Below, in pieces: positions 17,252-27,237 of a stretch of DNA of 64,000 nt. Position numbers and translations under genes: made by a program. The notes under the pieces are model-generated. The model saw only the letters and a list, made by a program, of their open reading frames with translations. It was not told the DNA's origin and did no database searches. Source of the DNA: Clostridia bacterium (GTDB taxonomy: Bacteria; Bacillota; Clostridia; Oscillospirales; CAG-272); assembly GCA_017462485.1 (NCBI GenBank), contig JAFTRA010000008.1, forward strand, positions 52,256-116,255, given 5' to 3'. The first letter of the stretch is position 1. Every line of letters begins with the position of its first letter.

Positions 17252-18094
17252 ATGAAAACAAGAGTTATAACTTCGATTTTTATAGGCGCGGTGCTGATTG
17301 CCGTACTGTGCCTGTCGAACACCGTCGTTTATTCCATAGCGCTTTCGATTCTTGCGGTTATAGCTACGAACGAGGTGCTTAAGGTTTACGACCTGGATAA
17401 AAAATATTTGGTTTCCGTACCCGCATATGCTGTCTCGGCAGCTATGCCTACCGCTTCCTACGTTATGAGCGAGGTAATGGAGAAGCCCGAGAGCGATTTT
17501 ATTATAGCGCTTGCGTTCGTTCTCTTCGTGCTTATGCTCTATCTTTTCGTCGTAGCGGTATTTGCCAAGGGGAAGCTTGAGTTCGCAACTCTTTCGGCAG
17601 GCTTTGTGCTTACGATGTATATAACTGCGTGCTTCTCGGCGCTTTCGGTTATAAGATATCTTGGAGATGCAGGACTCTTCTATCTCGGAATGGTATTTAT
17701 AGGCGCTTGGATAAGCGATATATTTGCGTATTTCACGGGCAGACTTTTGGGAAAGCATAAGCTTATCCCCGAGGTGAGTCCCAAGAAAACCGTTGAGGGC
17801 TCGATAGGAGCTATCGTTTTTACGACGCTTCTTATGCTTCTTTACGGTTGGATAGTATCCCTCGCAACCGACCTTACTCCGAACTATCTCGTGCTTGGAC
17901 TTTCCGCACCCGTGCTTTCGGTAGTAGGTCAGATAGGAGACCTTTTCGCTTCTCTTGTTAAAAGAGAGCGCGGTGTAAAGGACTACGGTAAGCTTCTTCC
18001 CGGTCACGGCGGTATTATGGATAGATTCGACTCTATTCTTACCGTTGCGGGAGCAACGATGGTTATCGCTCTTTTGTTCACCCCGTTTGCGTGA
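17252..18094 (+). CDS. cdsA: Phosphatidate cytidylyltransferase
   Basis: Makes CDP-diacylglycerol from CTP and phosphatidic acid, the branch point of phospholipid synthesis. The 280-residue protein has about seven membrane segments. The C-terminal signature is complete: SLVKRERGVKDYGKLLPGHG, then GIMDRFDS. No clear Shine-Dalgarno is seen before the ATG at 17252 (AAAGGGTT 12-13 bases upstream is the nearest). It lies in the conserved uppS-cdsA-dxr-rseP order. Confidence 0.95.
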   Translation: MKTRVITSIFIGAVLIAVLCLSNTVVYSIALSILAVIATNEVLKVYDLDKKYLVSVPAYAVSAAMPTASYVMSEVMEKPESDFIIALAFVLFVLMLYLFVVAVFAKGKLEFATLSAGFVLTMYITACFSALSVIRYLGDAGLFYLGMVFIGAWISDIFAYFTGRLLGKHKLIPEVSPKKTVEGSIGAIVFTTLLMLLYGWIVSLATDLTPNYLVLGLSAPVLSVVGQIGDLFASLVKRERGVKDYGKLLPGHGGIMDRFDSILTVAGATMVIALLFTPFA

Positions 18095-18117
18095 TTTAAT
18101 AAATATATTTACTACTC

Positions 18118-18145
18118 TCGGGCTGTTGCATAAGTGACAGCCCGA
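18118..18145. other. Hairpin in the cdsA-dxr gap
   Basis: A perfect 9-bp stem TCGGGCTGT/ACAGCCCGA, 10-nt loop, without a T tract. The rest of the 162-bp gap holds only weak small palindromes (for example GAAGC-CAAG-GCTTC). It could pause or process the transcript. Confidence 0.4.
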
Positions 18146-18256
18146 AGAAATAGCATCAAGCAAATTAAAAGGCAAGCCTTACAGCGCCGAAGCCAAGCGC
18201 TTCACCGTAATGAGTCTTGTGAAAAAATATGCAGCTTTTTGCAGAGATAGGATATT

Positions 18257-19417
18257 ATGACTAAAACTATTGCAATTCTCGGAGCTACCGGCTCCGTAGG
18301 AAAACAAGCTCTTGACGTAAGCCGCAAGAGAGGATATAAGGTTGATTTTATAAGCGCCGGCGCAAACGAGAGGGACGCTGAGCTTTATGCGAGGGAATTT
18401 AAGCCGAAAGCTGTCGCTATGGCAAATCCCGAGGCGGCGGCATCTCTCAAGCTAAAGCTCGCGGATACCGATATTAAGGTGCTTTCGGGTGAAGAGGGAA
18501 TAAATGAGGGAATATCAGACTCGCATTCGGAGACGGTAGTCAATTCGATTCTAGGAGAGGCTGGGCTCTTACCGAGCCTTGCCGTAATAGAAAATAAGAA
18601 GCGACTTGCGCTTGCCAATAAGGAATCTCTCGTTATAGCGGGAGATATCGTTATGAAAAAGGCGAATGAGGCGGGCGTGGAGATAATTCCTGTTGACAGT
18701 GAGCATTCCGCCATTTTCCAGTCTCTAAGGAGCAGTAAAAGAGCAGAAGTTAAAAGAATTTTGCTTACAGCATCGGGCGGTCCGTTTTTCGGAAAAACCA
18801 AAGAGGAGCTTAATTTGGTAACGCTGGAGGATACTCTTGCCCATCCCACTTGGAAAATGGGAAGAAAAATAACCGTAGATTCGGCAACCCTTATGAATAA
18901 GGGCTTTGAAATAGTCGAAGCGGCTCATCTTTTCGGTGTAAGCGCCGAAAAAATAAAGGTGCTCGTTCACAGAGAGAGTATATTGCACTCGGCTGTTGAA
19001 TATATTGATAACAGTGTCATCGGTGAATTTTCTGTTCCCGATATGCGTATGTGCGTTCAGTATGCCGTTGATTATCCCGATAGATTTGACTCCGCTTCAG
19101 ACGAGCTTGATTTGGTAAAGCTTGGACGCCTTACGTTTGACGAGCCTGATACGGAAGCCTTTCCGCTTCTTTCTTTAGCCAAGAGAGCGTATTCGCAGGG
19201 CGGCGGAATGTGCGCCGTAATGAACGCTGCCGACGAGGTGGCTGTTGACGCATTCTTAAGTGGGAAAATCAAATTTTCCGATATTTCCCGCACGGTTATA
19301 AATACATTTGAGAAAATGCTTGATGCAAGGTGCGCTGTAACGCTTCCCGATATAATCAAGTCAGACAGAGAAGCTCGCAGAAGAGCAAGTGAACAGATTG
19401 ATAAAATAAGCGTGTAG
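18257..19417 (+). CDS. dxr: 1-deoxy-D-xylulose 5-phosphate reductoisomerase
   Basis: Second enzyme of the MEP isoprenoid pathway, converting DXP to MEP with NADPH. The 386 residues match the family. Motifs: the Rossmann start AILGATGSVGKQALDV, ENKKRLALANKESLV, VDSEHSAIFQSL (metal and substrate), and ATLMNKGFEIVEAAHLF. With ispG two genes on and uppS two genes before, the block links isoprenoid precursor supply to the lipid carrier. Confidence 0.97.
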   Translation: MTKTIAILGATGSVGKQALDVSRKRGYKVDFISAGANERDAELYAREFKPKAVAMANPEAAASLKLKLADTDIKVLSGEEGINEGISDSHSETVVNSILGEAGLLPSLAVIENKKRLALANKESLVIAGDIVMKKANEAGVEIIPVDSEHSAIFQSLRSSKRAEVKRILLTASGGPFFGKTKEELNLVTLEDTLAHPTWKMGRKITVDSATLMNKGFEIVEAAHLFGVSAEKIKVLVHRESILHSAVEYIDNSVIGEFSVPDMRMCVQYAVDYPDRFDSASDELDLVKLGRLTFDEPDTEAFPLLSLAKRAYSQGGGMCAVMNAADEVAVDAFLSGKIKFSDISRTVINTFEKMLDARCAVTLPDIIKSDREARRRASEQIDKISV

Positions 19418-19462
19418 CAAAGGTATAGATTATAAAAGCGCTTTCATCAAGGAGAATTTAGA

Positions 19463-20542
19463 TTGTTAACGGTAATTGTTTCAATTCTGGTGTTTGGATT
19501 TTTGATTTTTATTCACGAATTCGGGCACTATATAACAGCTCGTATTTTTAAGGTCACCATAGAGGAATTTTCCATAGGAATGGGTCCCCGTATCGTTACC
19601 TGGGTATCGAAGAAAACCAATATCAGATATTCAATTTCACTGCTCCCGATAGGCGGCTTCGTTTCAATGCCGGGTGAAAACGGTGAGTATAACGGTGATG
19701 CTTCGTCGGAAGAGGAAGACAAATACAAGGATGACCCGAATACCTTCGGTAAAAAGCCCGCATGGCAAAGATTTATTATAACCGCCGCGGGTGCGACCGT
19801 AAATATCGTAGCAGGTTTCCTAGCTATGATACTTCTTACTGCATTTATAAATATAGGCGATACGAGGGTTGCGAAGTTTTATACCGATGAAGAGCTCGGT
19901 ATGAGCGTGACGAGTAATGAGAGCGGTCTTGAGCTGGGTGACGTTATATTGAAGGTAAACGGCAAGAAGGTTAAGATTCTTGACGAGCTTTCATACGAAA
20001 TTATGCGCAGCGGCAACGAGCCGGTTGACCTTGTCGTTATGAGAGACGGTAAGGAAGAGACGCTTTACGACGTGGTATTTCCAAAAGAGGTCTCGCAGGA
20101 CCAGGAGTTCGGTGTAATGGACTTCAAGGTTAAGAGAGTCGATAAAACCTTCGGCTCTGTAATGAGATATTCATTCCGCAAATCAGCGCTTATCGTGAGA
20201 ATGTGCTGGGAATCAATATACGATCTTATAACCGGAAGATATACGATAGCCGCAGTTTCCGGCCCCGTAGGTATATCCACCGCAATAGGAAGCGCCGCAG
20301 AGCAGGGCTTTATGTCGCTTCTTTATATAACCGTTCTTATAAGCATAAACCTTGGAGTAATGAATTTGCTTCCTATTCCGGCGCTTGACGGCGGCAGACT
20401 TTTGACCGTAATAATCGAAATGATAACGGGTAAAAAGCTTCCCGCAAAGATTGAGGGAATAATCAACACGGTTGGACTTATGCTTCTTTTGGGACTCTCG
20501 GTCCTTATAATGATAAAGGACGTAATTCAGCTTATATTCTGA
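19463..20542 (+). CDS. rseP: Site-2 (RIP) membrane metalloprotease
   Basis: An intramembrane zinc protease that releases transcription factors by cleaving their membrane anchors; in B. subtilis the orthologue RasP acts on RsiW and cleaves signal peptides. The zinc motif HEFGH is at about residues 18-22 in the first membrane segment, a PDZ domain occupies about 140-220, and the second motif NLLPIPALDGGRLL is near 310. The start codon is TTG at 19463, supported by AAGGAG 8 bp upstream and by the family start; there is no suitable ATG. Its place after dxr is conserved. Confidence 0.93.
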   Translation: MLTVIVSILVFGFLIFIHEFGHYITARIFKVTIEEFSIGMGPRIVTWVSKKTNIRYSISLLPIGGFVSMPGENGEYNGDASSEEEDKYKDDPNTFGKKPAWQRFIITAAGATVNIVAGFLAMILLTAFINIGDTRVAKFYTDEELGMSVTSNESGLELGDVILKVNGKKVKILDELSYEIMRSGNEPVDLVVMRDGKEETLYDVVFPKEVSQDQEFGVMDFKVKRVDKTFGSVMRYSFRKSALIVRMCWESIYDLITGRYTIAAVSGPVGISTAIGSAAEQGFMSLLYITVLISINLGVMNLLPIPALDGGRLLTVIIEMITGKKLPAKIEGIINTVGLMLLLGLSVLIMIKDVIQLIF

Positions 20543-20610
20543 TGTGTGAAATAGATTGAATTGATTTTAAGCTTTGATTTTCACCTCATCGGCAAATAAG
20601 GATAAAGACT

Positions 20611-21687
20611 ATGAATTATAATGATTACAGACGAAAAACAAGGGCCATAAGGCTTGGAAATATAGGTATCGGCGGAAATTATCCCATAACCGTTCAGTCT
20701 ATGACAAACACCGATACTCACGATATAGAAGCAACCTACAATCAGGTAAAAAGGCTTTCGGAGCTTGGCTGCGACGTTATACGCCTTGCGGTTCCCGACG
20801 TAGAAGCGGCAAAAACCTTTAAGGCCTTAAAGGAGAGAGGAATAACCGCTCCCCTCGTTGCTGATATACATTTTGATTACAGAATTGCGCTTGCCGCAGT
20901 AGAATGCGGTGCTGACAAGATAAGAATAAACCCGGGTAATATAGGCAGCAAGGAAAAAATAAACGAGGTAGTTAAGGCGTGCCGCGAAAGAGGGCTTCCT
21001 ATAAGAATAGGCGTAAACTCAGGCTCGCTTGAGAAGCATATACTCGAAAAATACAGCTCGCCCACAGCCGAGGCGCTTGCCGAAAGCGCTCTTTATCACG
21101 CATCGCTTCTTGAGGAGCTTGATTTTTCGGACATAGCAATTTCGGTAAAAGCGTCTAACGTTACGAATATGCTCCTTGCGAACAGAATTCTTGCGAAAAG
21201 GACTGAATATCCCTTGCACCTCGGTGTTACCGAGGCGGGCGGAGGCGAGCGTGCGATAGTTAAAAGCAGTATAGGCGTAGGCGCGCTTCTTTCGGAGGGA
21301 ATCGGTGATACCGTAAGAATTTCCCTTACCGACGACCCCGTCGAAGAGGTAAAAATCGCAAGGCATATTCTCTCGTCGCTTGAGCTTGACGAGAAAAAAG
21401 GTATGGATATCGTTTCCTGCCCCACCTGCGGAAGAACGAAGATATCCCTTATACCGCTCGTTAAGGAGTTTGAGAGAAGAGCGGAAGAAGAGGGTATAAC
21501 CTCAAAAAATATAAAGGTAGCTTTAATGGGCTGCGTTGTAAACGGTCCCGGAGAAGCAAGAGAAGCCGATATCGGTATAGCCGGCGGTATAGGAGAGGGC
21601 TTGCTCTTCAAAAAAGGGCAGACCGTAAGAAAAATAAAAGAAGAAAATCTTGTAGAAGAGCTTATTGACGAAATAAAGCGTATGTAA
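20611..21687 (+). CDS. ispG: 4-hydroxy-3-methylbut-2-enyl diphosphate synthase
   Basis: Fe-S enzyme of the MEP pathway that turns MEcPP into HMBPP. The 358 residues correspond to the short bacterial form. The protein opens with the family pattern YRRKTRAIRLGNIGIGG and PITVQSMTNTDT. The cluster-binding cysteines are in SCPTCGR (about residues 270-273) and GCVVNGPGEA (about 305). Typical position between rseP and polC. Confidence 0.96.
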   Translation: MNYNDYRRKTRAIRLGNIGIGGNYPITVQSMTNTDTHDIEATYNQVKRLSELGCDVIRLAVPDVEAAKTFKALKERGITAPLVADIHFDYRIALAAVECGADKIRINPGNIGSKEKINEVVKACRERGLPIRIGVNSGSLEKHILEKYSSPTAEALAESALYHASLLEELDFSDIAISVKASNVTNMLLANRILAKRTEYPLHLGVTEAGGGERAIVKSSIGVGALLSEGIGDTVRISLTDDPVEEVKIARHILSSLELDEKKGMDIVSCPTCGRTKISLIPLVKEFERRAEEEGITSKNIKVALMGCVVNGPGEAREADIGIAGGIGEGLLFKKGQTVRKIKEENLVEELIDEIKRM

Positions 21688-21746
21688 AAGATATGTGACG
21701 AGCCCTTTATTTTCGGACAGGCTTTCGCAAACGAAAGGAAAAACAA

Positions 21747-24700
21747 ATGGCTGAAAAAAAGTTTCTTGAAGTCTTTTCAAGATATAACCCGACCAAAGAT
21801 AAGCGTATGCTTCTTGAGTCCGCGGTAAGCGCTAAAATTAAATATACCAAAGAGCCTATGCGCGTTGAGGTTGACCTCTCTTTTTCAGAGCATAAGGATG
21901 CGGAGCTTATATATGAGATAGAGGATGAATGCCGCACGCTTTACGGTGCGCAGTCCTTTAAAATTCTTCCTCATTTCCCGAGTGGAATTTTCGATATAAA
22001 ATATTTCACGGAAATAGCGGCAGAGGCAGCGCTTTGCGGCGCTGTAACCAACGGCTTTTTCTCAGGCGCGGAATATGCCGATAACGGAGAAACCATAACC
22101 GTGGGAATTCCGTATTTCAGCGAGGGAGTCGAGTTCGTCAAGGGAGCAAATACGGAAATAATGCTCTCGAATATTCTGCGCAGCAGATACTCTGTCGAAA
22201 GAAAAATACTTATAAAGCAGGGCAGTGGCGCGGAGGAAAGAAAAAAGCTCATAGAGGAGCGAAAAATAAACATTATAAAGCGTGCCGAAGAGGAAAACCG
22301 CGAGCGTGCTTTTGAAGAAATAAGGGCAAGAAAAGAGGCAGAGGAAAGAGAAGCCAGAGCTCTTGACCCACACTATGATTTTGATAAAAAAGCGGGTATA
22401 TCGTCTGAAACGGGTGTAAGTATGGATATATCCGATACGAAGTTTTTGCGCGGATGCACCACTTATATTACGGATAGCCCCGAGCTTATATACGGCGAGC
22501 CCTTTGATATTATAGAGCCTACTCCGCTCTCCGACGTGCAGAGCGTAAAGGGGCAGGGCATATTCCTCGGAACTGTATTTTTTGCGGAAAACAAGGAAAG
22601 CAGAGCGGGGGACAGAGTTACCGTAACAATAGGTATATCTGACGGAGCTTCGGGCATATATGTAAAGAAAAGCTTACCTCCCGAGGAGGTTGGCTTCACC
22701 AAGGGCATTAAAGTGGGTATGGACGTTGCCGTATTTGCCCGTCCTATGCGCGATAGATTTGATAACGAGCCGTTCCTTTCCTTGAAGGCGCTCTCCAAAA
22801 TTAAAAGAGAGTACAGGCAGGACACGAGCGAGAAAAAACGAGTTGAGCTTCACCTACATACCAATATGTCGCAGATGGACGCTCTCATAACACCGAAGGA
22901 CCTTATCTCAACGGCAATAAGATGGGGGCATAAGGCGATAGCTGTTACCGACCACGGAAACGTGCAGGGCTTCCCCGAGGTAATGCTCGCTCTTGAAAAG
23001 AGCGGAAATACCGACCTTAAGGTGCTCTACGGCATGGAGGCTTACTTCGTAAACGATACGGCAAGATGTATTTTTGGCTCGAAATACCCCGCCTTCGATG
23101 ACGAAATGGTAGTTTTCGACCTTGAAACTACAGGACTTTCCAACCGCACGTGCAAAATAATAGAGATAGGTGCTGTAAAGATAAAGGCAGGCGAGGTTAT
23201 CGACGTATTTGATACCTTCGTTGACCCTGAGGAGCATATATCCGAGGAGATAACCAACCTCACCTCTATAACCGACGATATGGTAAAAGGAGCGCCAAAG
23301 GAGTATGAGGCTCTGAAGCTGTTCTTTGATTTCGTTGGAGACAGAATGCTTATAGCTCATAACGCCAACTTCGACGTAGGCTTTATCCGTGTAGGCGCTG
23401 AGCGCTGCGGCTTCTCCTTCACGAACTCCTATCTCGATACGGTTGGACTTTCGAAATATCTCAATACGGATATAAAGAATCACAAGCTTGATACTATCGC
23501 AAAATACTATAAGCTTGAGGATTTCCACCATCACAGAGCGTCGGATGACGCCGAAACTCTTGCTAAAATATTCTTTGAAATGCAAAGAAGACTTAAGTCG
23601 GAGGGCGTCGTAACCTTTAAACACCTTTTGAATCTTATGAGTGAGAAGTCGGACCCGTTGCAGCTTCCGATGTACCATATGATAATTCTCGTTAAAAACA
23701 AAGAGGGCTTGAAGAATCTCTATAAGCTCGTGTCGTTCAGCTATCTTGATTATTACAAGAAAAAGCCGAGAATCCCGAAATCCGTCCTCGAGCAGTACAG
23801 AGAAGGGCTTATTATAGGCTCTGCCTGCGAGGCGGGCGAGCTTTACAGAGCCATACTTGACGGACGAAGCGAGCAGGAAATTGAGGATATAGCGTCGTTC
23901 TACGACTATCTTGAAATCCAGCCCATCTGCAATAACCGTTTCCTTGTGGAAGAGGGAAAAATCGCAGACGAGGACGGTATAAAGGAAATCAACAAAAAGA
24001 TATACGAGCTTGGCAAAAAGCTCGGCAAGCCGACCTGCGCAACCTGTGACGCTCACTTTATGAATAAGGAGGACGAGGTTTACAGGCGCATAATTCTTGC
24101 AGGAATGAAGTTCTCCGATGCGGACAAGCCTCTTCCCATTTACCTAAGAACCACCGAAGAAATGCTTGCCGAATTTGCATACCTGGGAGATGAGGCGTGC
24201 GAAGAGGTAGTCATAGAGAATCCTAACAAGATTGCGGATATGTGCGAAAGGATAAGACCTATCCCCGAGGGCAGATACGAGCCGGATATTCCGGGAGCCG
24301 CAGAGGAGCTTACGGAATCCTGCTGGCGCCGCGCTCACGATTGGTACGGGGACACGCTTCCCGAGATAGTAGAAAAGAGACTCAAGAAGGAGCTTGATTC
24401 TATCATAAAGAACGGCTTTGCGGTGCTTTATATGATTGCGGTAAAGCTCGTTGCATATTCAGAAAGTCTTGGCTATCAGGTTGGCTCAAGAGGCTCTGTC
24501 GGCTCGTCGTTCGTCGCTACGATGTCGGGTATTTCAGAGGTTAACCCCTTGCCGCCTCATTACAGATGCCCGAAGTGCCGTCATACAGAGTTCTTCACCG
24601 ACGGAAGCGTCGGCTCGGGATTTGACCTTGACGATAAGCTGTGTCCCGAATGCGGAGAGCCGCTTATAATGGACGGTCACGATATTCCGTTTGAGACCTT

Positions 24701-26159
24701 CCTCGGCTTCTACGGTGATAAGTCTCCCGATATAGACCTTAATTTCTCAGGTGACGTTCAGGGTAAGGTACATAAATATACGGAGGAGCTATTCGGCGAA
24801 GGACAGGTGTTCCGCGCGGGAACGATAGGTACTCTTGCGGATAAAACCGCATGGGGATATATCAATAAGTACCTAGAAGAGAAAAGAGTGGCTATTCCAA
24901 AGGCGCAGGTTGATTATATGGTAACGCAGATGGTAGGTATCAAGCGTACCACCTCGCAGCACCCCGGCGGAATTATCGTTGTTCCTACGGAATATGAAAT
25001 CTACGACTTCTCTCCCGTTCAGCACCCTGCTGACGACCCCAATTCAGATATCATAACGACTCACTATCAGTTCTCGTATCTTCACGATACGATACTTAAG
25101 CTTGATGAGCTTGGACACGATATGCCTACCAAGTATAAGATGCTCGAAAAGTACACCAATACGAGCGTTCTTGACGTTAAGATGAACGATAAGTCGATAT
25201 ACGAGCTTTTCCATTCAACAGCGCCCCTAAAAATATCTCCCGAGGATATTGGCGGATGCCAGCTAGGTACGTTCGGTATCCCCGAAATGGGAACAAGATT
25301 TCTTCAAAAGGTGCTTATGGACGCAAAGCCCAAAAACTTTGCCGACCTTTTGCAGATATCGGGACTTACGCACGGAACGGGCTGCTGGCTTGGAAATGCG
25401 GATGAGCTTATAAAGAACGGCATATGTGATATATCTAACGTTATCGGGTGCCGTGACGACATTATGAATACGCTTATCAGATACGGTCTTGATAACTCAT
25501 CAGCCTTCAAAATAATGGAGAGCGTAAGAAAAGGTAAGGGCCTCACTCCCGAGTGGGAAGCGATGATGAGAGAGCACGGAGTTCCCGATTGGTATATGGA
25601 CTCCTGCAAGAAGATTAAATACATGTTCCCGAAGGCGCACGCGGCTGCATACGTTATGTCTGCAATACGTCTTTGCTGGTATAAGATATACTATCCGATG
25701 GAGTTTTACGCGGCATTTCTCACAGTTGCTCCCGGCGGCTTTAACGCTGAAATAGTGTCAAAGGGGTATAGGGGAGTATCCGATTGCATAGCTGAAATTG
25801 AGAGCAAGCAGAACGACGGCTCCGCAACCGCAAAGGACAATGAAATGCATTCAACAATGCAGCTTGTCAGAGAAGCAATCGCAAGAGGCGTTCAGTTCCT
25901 CGGGGTTGATTTGCATAAATCCGACGCAAAGGCGTTTCTTCCCGAGAACGGTAAAATAAGAATGCCTTTCAACTCGCTGCCGGGACTCGGTGATACCGCG
26001 GCTGAAAAAATAGTTGAAACGATGAGGGACGACCCCGATATATTCTCGGTTCAGCAGCTTCGTGAAAAGTCGGGAATTTCAAAGTCGATAATTGAGCTGC
26101 TCAGGAGAAACCGAGTGCTTGACGGACTCACTGAAACTAACCAGCTTTCACTTTTCTGA
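21747..26159 (+). CDS. polC: DNA polymerase III alpha subunit, PolC type
   Basis: The main replicative polymerase of low-GC Gram-positive bacteria, with built-in proofreading. At 1470 residues it has normal size. An N-terminal helical region is followed by an OB fold (about 245-350), a PHP domain split around the exonuclease (VELHLHTNMSQMDALITP from about residue 370), a DEDD exonuclease starting VVFDLETTGLS at about 455, and the polymerase core with PDIDLNFSGD, the Cys-rich zinc site CPKCRHTEFF and CPECGEPL, and RAGTIGTLADKTAWGY. It ends the block that begins with pyrH and is followed by a good terminator. Confidence 0.97.
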   Translation: MAEKKFLEVFSRYNPTKDKRMLLESAVSAKIKYTKEPMRVEVDLSFSEHKDAELIYEIEDECRTLYGAQSFKILPHFPSGIFDIKYFTEIAAEAALCGAVTNGFFSGAEYADNGETITVGIPYFSEGVEFVKGANTEIMLSNILRSRYSVERKILIKQGSGAEERKKLIEERKINIIKRAEEENRERAFEEIRARKEAEEREARALDPHYDFDKKAGISSETGVSMDISDTKFLRGCTTYITDSPELIYGEPFDIIEPTPLSDVQSVKGQGIFLGTVFFAENKESRAGDRVTVTIGISDGASGIYVKKSLPPEEVGFTKGIKVGMDVAVFARPMRDRFDNEPFLSLKALSKIKREYRQDTSEKKRVELHLHTNMSQMDALITPKDLISTAIRWGHKAIAVTDHGNVQGFPEVMLALEKSGNTDLKVLYGMEAYFVNDTARCIFGSKYPAFDDEMVVFDLETTGLSNRTCKIIEIGAVKIKAGEVIDVFDTFVDPEEHISEEITNLTSITDDMVKGAPKEYEALKLFFDFVGDRMLIAHNANFDVGFIRVGAERCGFSFTNSYLDTVGLSKYLNTDIKNHKLDTIAKYYKLEDFHHHRASDDAETLAKIFFEMQRRLKSEGVVTFKHLLNLMSEKSDPLQLPMYHMIILVKNKEGLKNLYKLVSFSYLDYYKKKPRIPKSVLEQYREGLIIGSACEAGELYRAILDGRSEQEIEDIASFYDYLEIQPICNNRFLVEEGKIADEDGIKEINKKIYELGKKLGKPTCATCDAHFMNKEDEVYRRIILAGMKFSDADKPLPIYLRTTEEMLAEFAYLGDEACEEVVIENPNKIADMCERIRPIPEGRYEPDIPGAAEELTESCWRRAHDWYGDTLPEIVEKRLKKELDSIIKNGFAVLYMIAVKLVAYSESLGYQVGSRGSVGSSFVATMSGISEVNPLPPHYRCPKCRHTEFFTDGSVGSGFDLDDKLCPECGEPLIMDGHDIPFETFLGFYGDKSPDIDLNFSGDVQGKVHKYTEELFGEGQVFRAGTIGTLADKTAWGYINKYLEEKRVAIPKAQVDYMVTQMVGIKRTTSQHPGGIIVVPTEYEIYDFSPVQHPADDPNSDIITTHYQFSYLHDTILKLDELGHDMPTKYKMLEKYTNTSVLDVKMNDKSIYELFHSTAPLKISPEDIGGCQLGTFGIPEMGTRFLQKVLMDAKPKNFADLLQISGLTHGTGCWLGNADELIKNGICDISNVIGCRDDIMNTLIRYGLDNSSAFKIMESVRKGKGLTPEWEAMMREHGVPDWYMDSCKKIKYMFPKAHAAAYVMSAIRLCWYKIYYPMEFYAAFLTVAPGGFNAEIVSKGYRGVSDCIAEIESKQNDGSATAKDNEMHSTMQLVREAIARGVQFLGVDLHKSDAKAFLPENGKIRMPFNSLPGLGDTAAEKIVETMRDDPDIFSVQQLREKSGISKSIIELLRRNRVLDGLTETNQLSLF

Positions 26160-26187
26160 TGTGAAAATCATCACTTCTAAAGCTAAC

Positions 26188-26219
26188 AAGCCGATAAGCA
26201 AAAATATGCTTATCGGCTT
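26188..26219. terminator. Bidirectional terminator after polC
   Basis: A perfect 13-bp stem AAGCCGATAAGCA/TGCTTATCGGCTT with a six-base loop, between the convergent polC and the 133-residue gene. T-rich on the minus side. Confidence 0.82.
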
Positions 26220-26248
26220 AAAATGTAAATAATTGTTATAAAATGCGT

Positions 26249-26650
26249 TTAATTTATAAATACCAGAGCAAGAAGCATCAAAGCACATTCTATATCCTTA
26301 TTCTTGGAAAACAATAGGAATAAAGCTATTCCTATGATTAAAAGGTCTTCAATTTCTATCTTCTCCGGAATCAAGGATTTTAAGCTGAAATCCTTCTTGA
26401 AAAACGAGGGTAAAATGCCGCCAAAATCAATTTTCGGAAACCTGAATTTCTCCTTCTGCGGCTCGTTAAGAAATACTTCTTCCGTTTCCTTTTGACTTTC
26501 GGGCGGTGAAATTTTTACGTCGCTCTTAAAGCTGTCAAGCTTCGGACTTTGAGCAGCTTTTTCCTCGTCCTTTTCCATAAAAGCGGTTCCGTCATAGTTA
26601 TCGGGAATTTTTATATCAGCGTCCTCTCCGTAGCAGCCTCTTGAATACAT
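26249..26650 (-). CDS. Hypothetical protein with a C-terminal membrane segment
   Basis: 133 residues, not recognised with confidence. The first 90 residues are charged and rich in Lys, Glu, Pro and Ser. The end (IEDLLIIGIALFLLFSKNKDIECALMLLALVFIN) holds one or two hydrophobic helices, so the protein is probably tail-anchored with the charged part in the cytoplasm. Last of a tight three-gene cluster: it starts 3 bp after the stop of the 117-residue gene, and AGAGAGG lies 6 bases before its ATG. The N-terminus MYSRGCYGEDAD looks conserved in style, but I cannot name a family. Confidence 0.72.
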   Translation of the reverse strand: MYSRGCYGEDADIKIPDNYDGTAFMEKDEEKAAQSPKLDSFKSDVKISPPESQKETEEVFLNEPQKEKFRFPKIDFGGILPSFFKKDFSLKSLIPEKIEIEDLLIIGIALFLLFSKNKDIECALMLLALVFIN

Positions 26651-26653
26651 AGC

Positions 26654-27007
26654 TTACCTCTCTTTCATTATGTCAAGAACCTCTATTACGGAAAGCATAG
26701 TGTCTATTGCGCGTGAGCGCTCCTTAGAAACGTAAGGCTTAAGAGCGCAGAGAAGCTCGCTTCTTCGCTTCTTATCTGCCTGCCTTTTATATGTAGCGCT
26801 TACCTCTGCCGTACTTTCCGGCGCTGCACTTTTAGCATCTGCGGTAATTTCCGTATTTTCGGATTTCGGTGCTTGAATTTCTATCTGTTCGCCGTCACTC
26901 TCTTGGGAAGAGTTATCACCGGAAGCAAGATTTTTGATTTTCTCGATAATATCGGGATTTTCCATTATAAGTCCGATAATTTTGGATATATCGGTGCTAC
27001 CTTCCAT
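26654..27007 (-). CDS. Hypothetical soluble protein
   Basis: 117 residues without signal peptide or membrane segment. Two parts: residues 1-30 (ISKIIGLIMENPDIIEKIKNL) look like a helical pair, and the end (RRSELLCALKPYVSKERSRAIDTMLSVIEVLD) is a second helical unit; a variable Glu/Ser/Ala-rich linker joins them. The start and the stop of the preceding gene share one base (TAATG). Function unknown; partner of its neighbours by context. Confidence 0.72.
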   Translation of the reverse strand: MEGSTDISKIIGLIMENPDIIEKIKNLASGDNSSQESDGEQIEIQAPKSENTEITADAKSAAPESTAEVSATYKRQADKKRRSELLCALKPYVSKERSRAIDTMLSVIEVLDIMKER

Positions 27008-27237
27008 TATTTATCACCCCGCTTTAAATTGTTTATCATTCTCATAGCGCCGGGAAGACTTAATTTATCCGCATCCGAGAGTGCTGCTCTTACCTTGGAT
27101 AATTCGTCCTTTCCGGGAGATTTTTCGGGCATTCTGATACCTTTTTCGCCTGCTATCTGCCTTATTTGATTCCATAACTCCTCGTCAGAGAGGGCGCTCA
27201 TTGCTTCAAGCTTTGACTTATCAATTTTCATTGGCAA
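27007..27237 (-). CDS. Hypothetical small helical protein
   Basis: 76 residues, mostly charged helix, first gene of the three-gene cluster. The central part GEKGIRMPEKSPGKDELSKV is flanked by helices; the C-terminal SLPGAMRMINNLK resembles the helices in the next protein. GGAATTGCCA before the ATG gives a weak ribosome site. Tight one-base overlap with the following gene supports it as real. Confidence 0.65.
   Translation of the reverse strand: MPMKIDKSKLEAMSALSDEELWNQIRQIAGEKGIRMPEKSPGKDELSKVRAALSDADKLSLPGAMRMINNLKRGDK

Noticed and set aside
17240-18175. A 311-codon minus-strand frame over cdsA
   Set aside because: The plus strand encodes a complete CdsA with its signature; the antisense frame is rich in His, Arg, Lys and Ser with no motif and no ribosome site.
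22908-24056. A 382-codon minus-strand frame inside polC
   Set aside because: It lies fully within the conserved PHP and exonuclease coding region of polC and shows no domain of its own.
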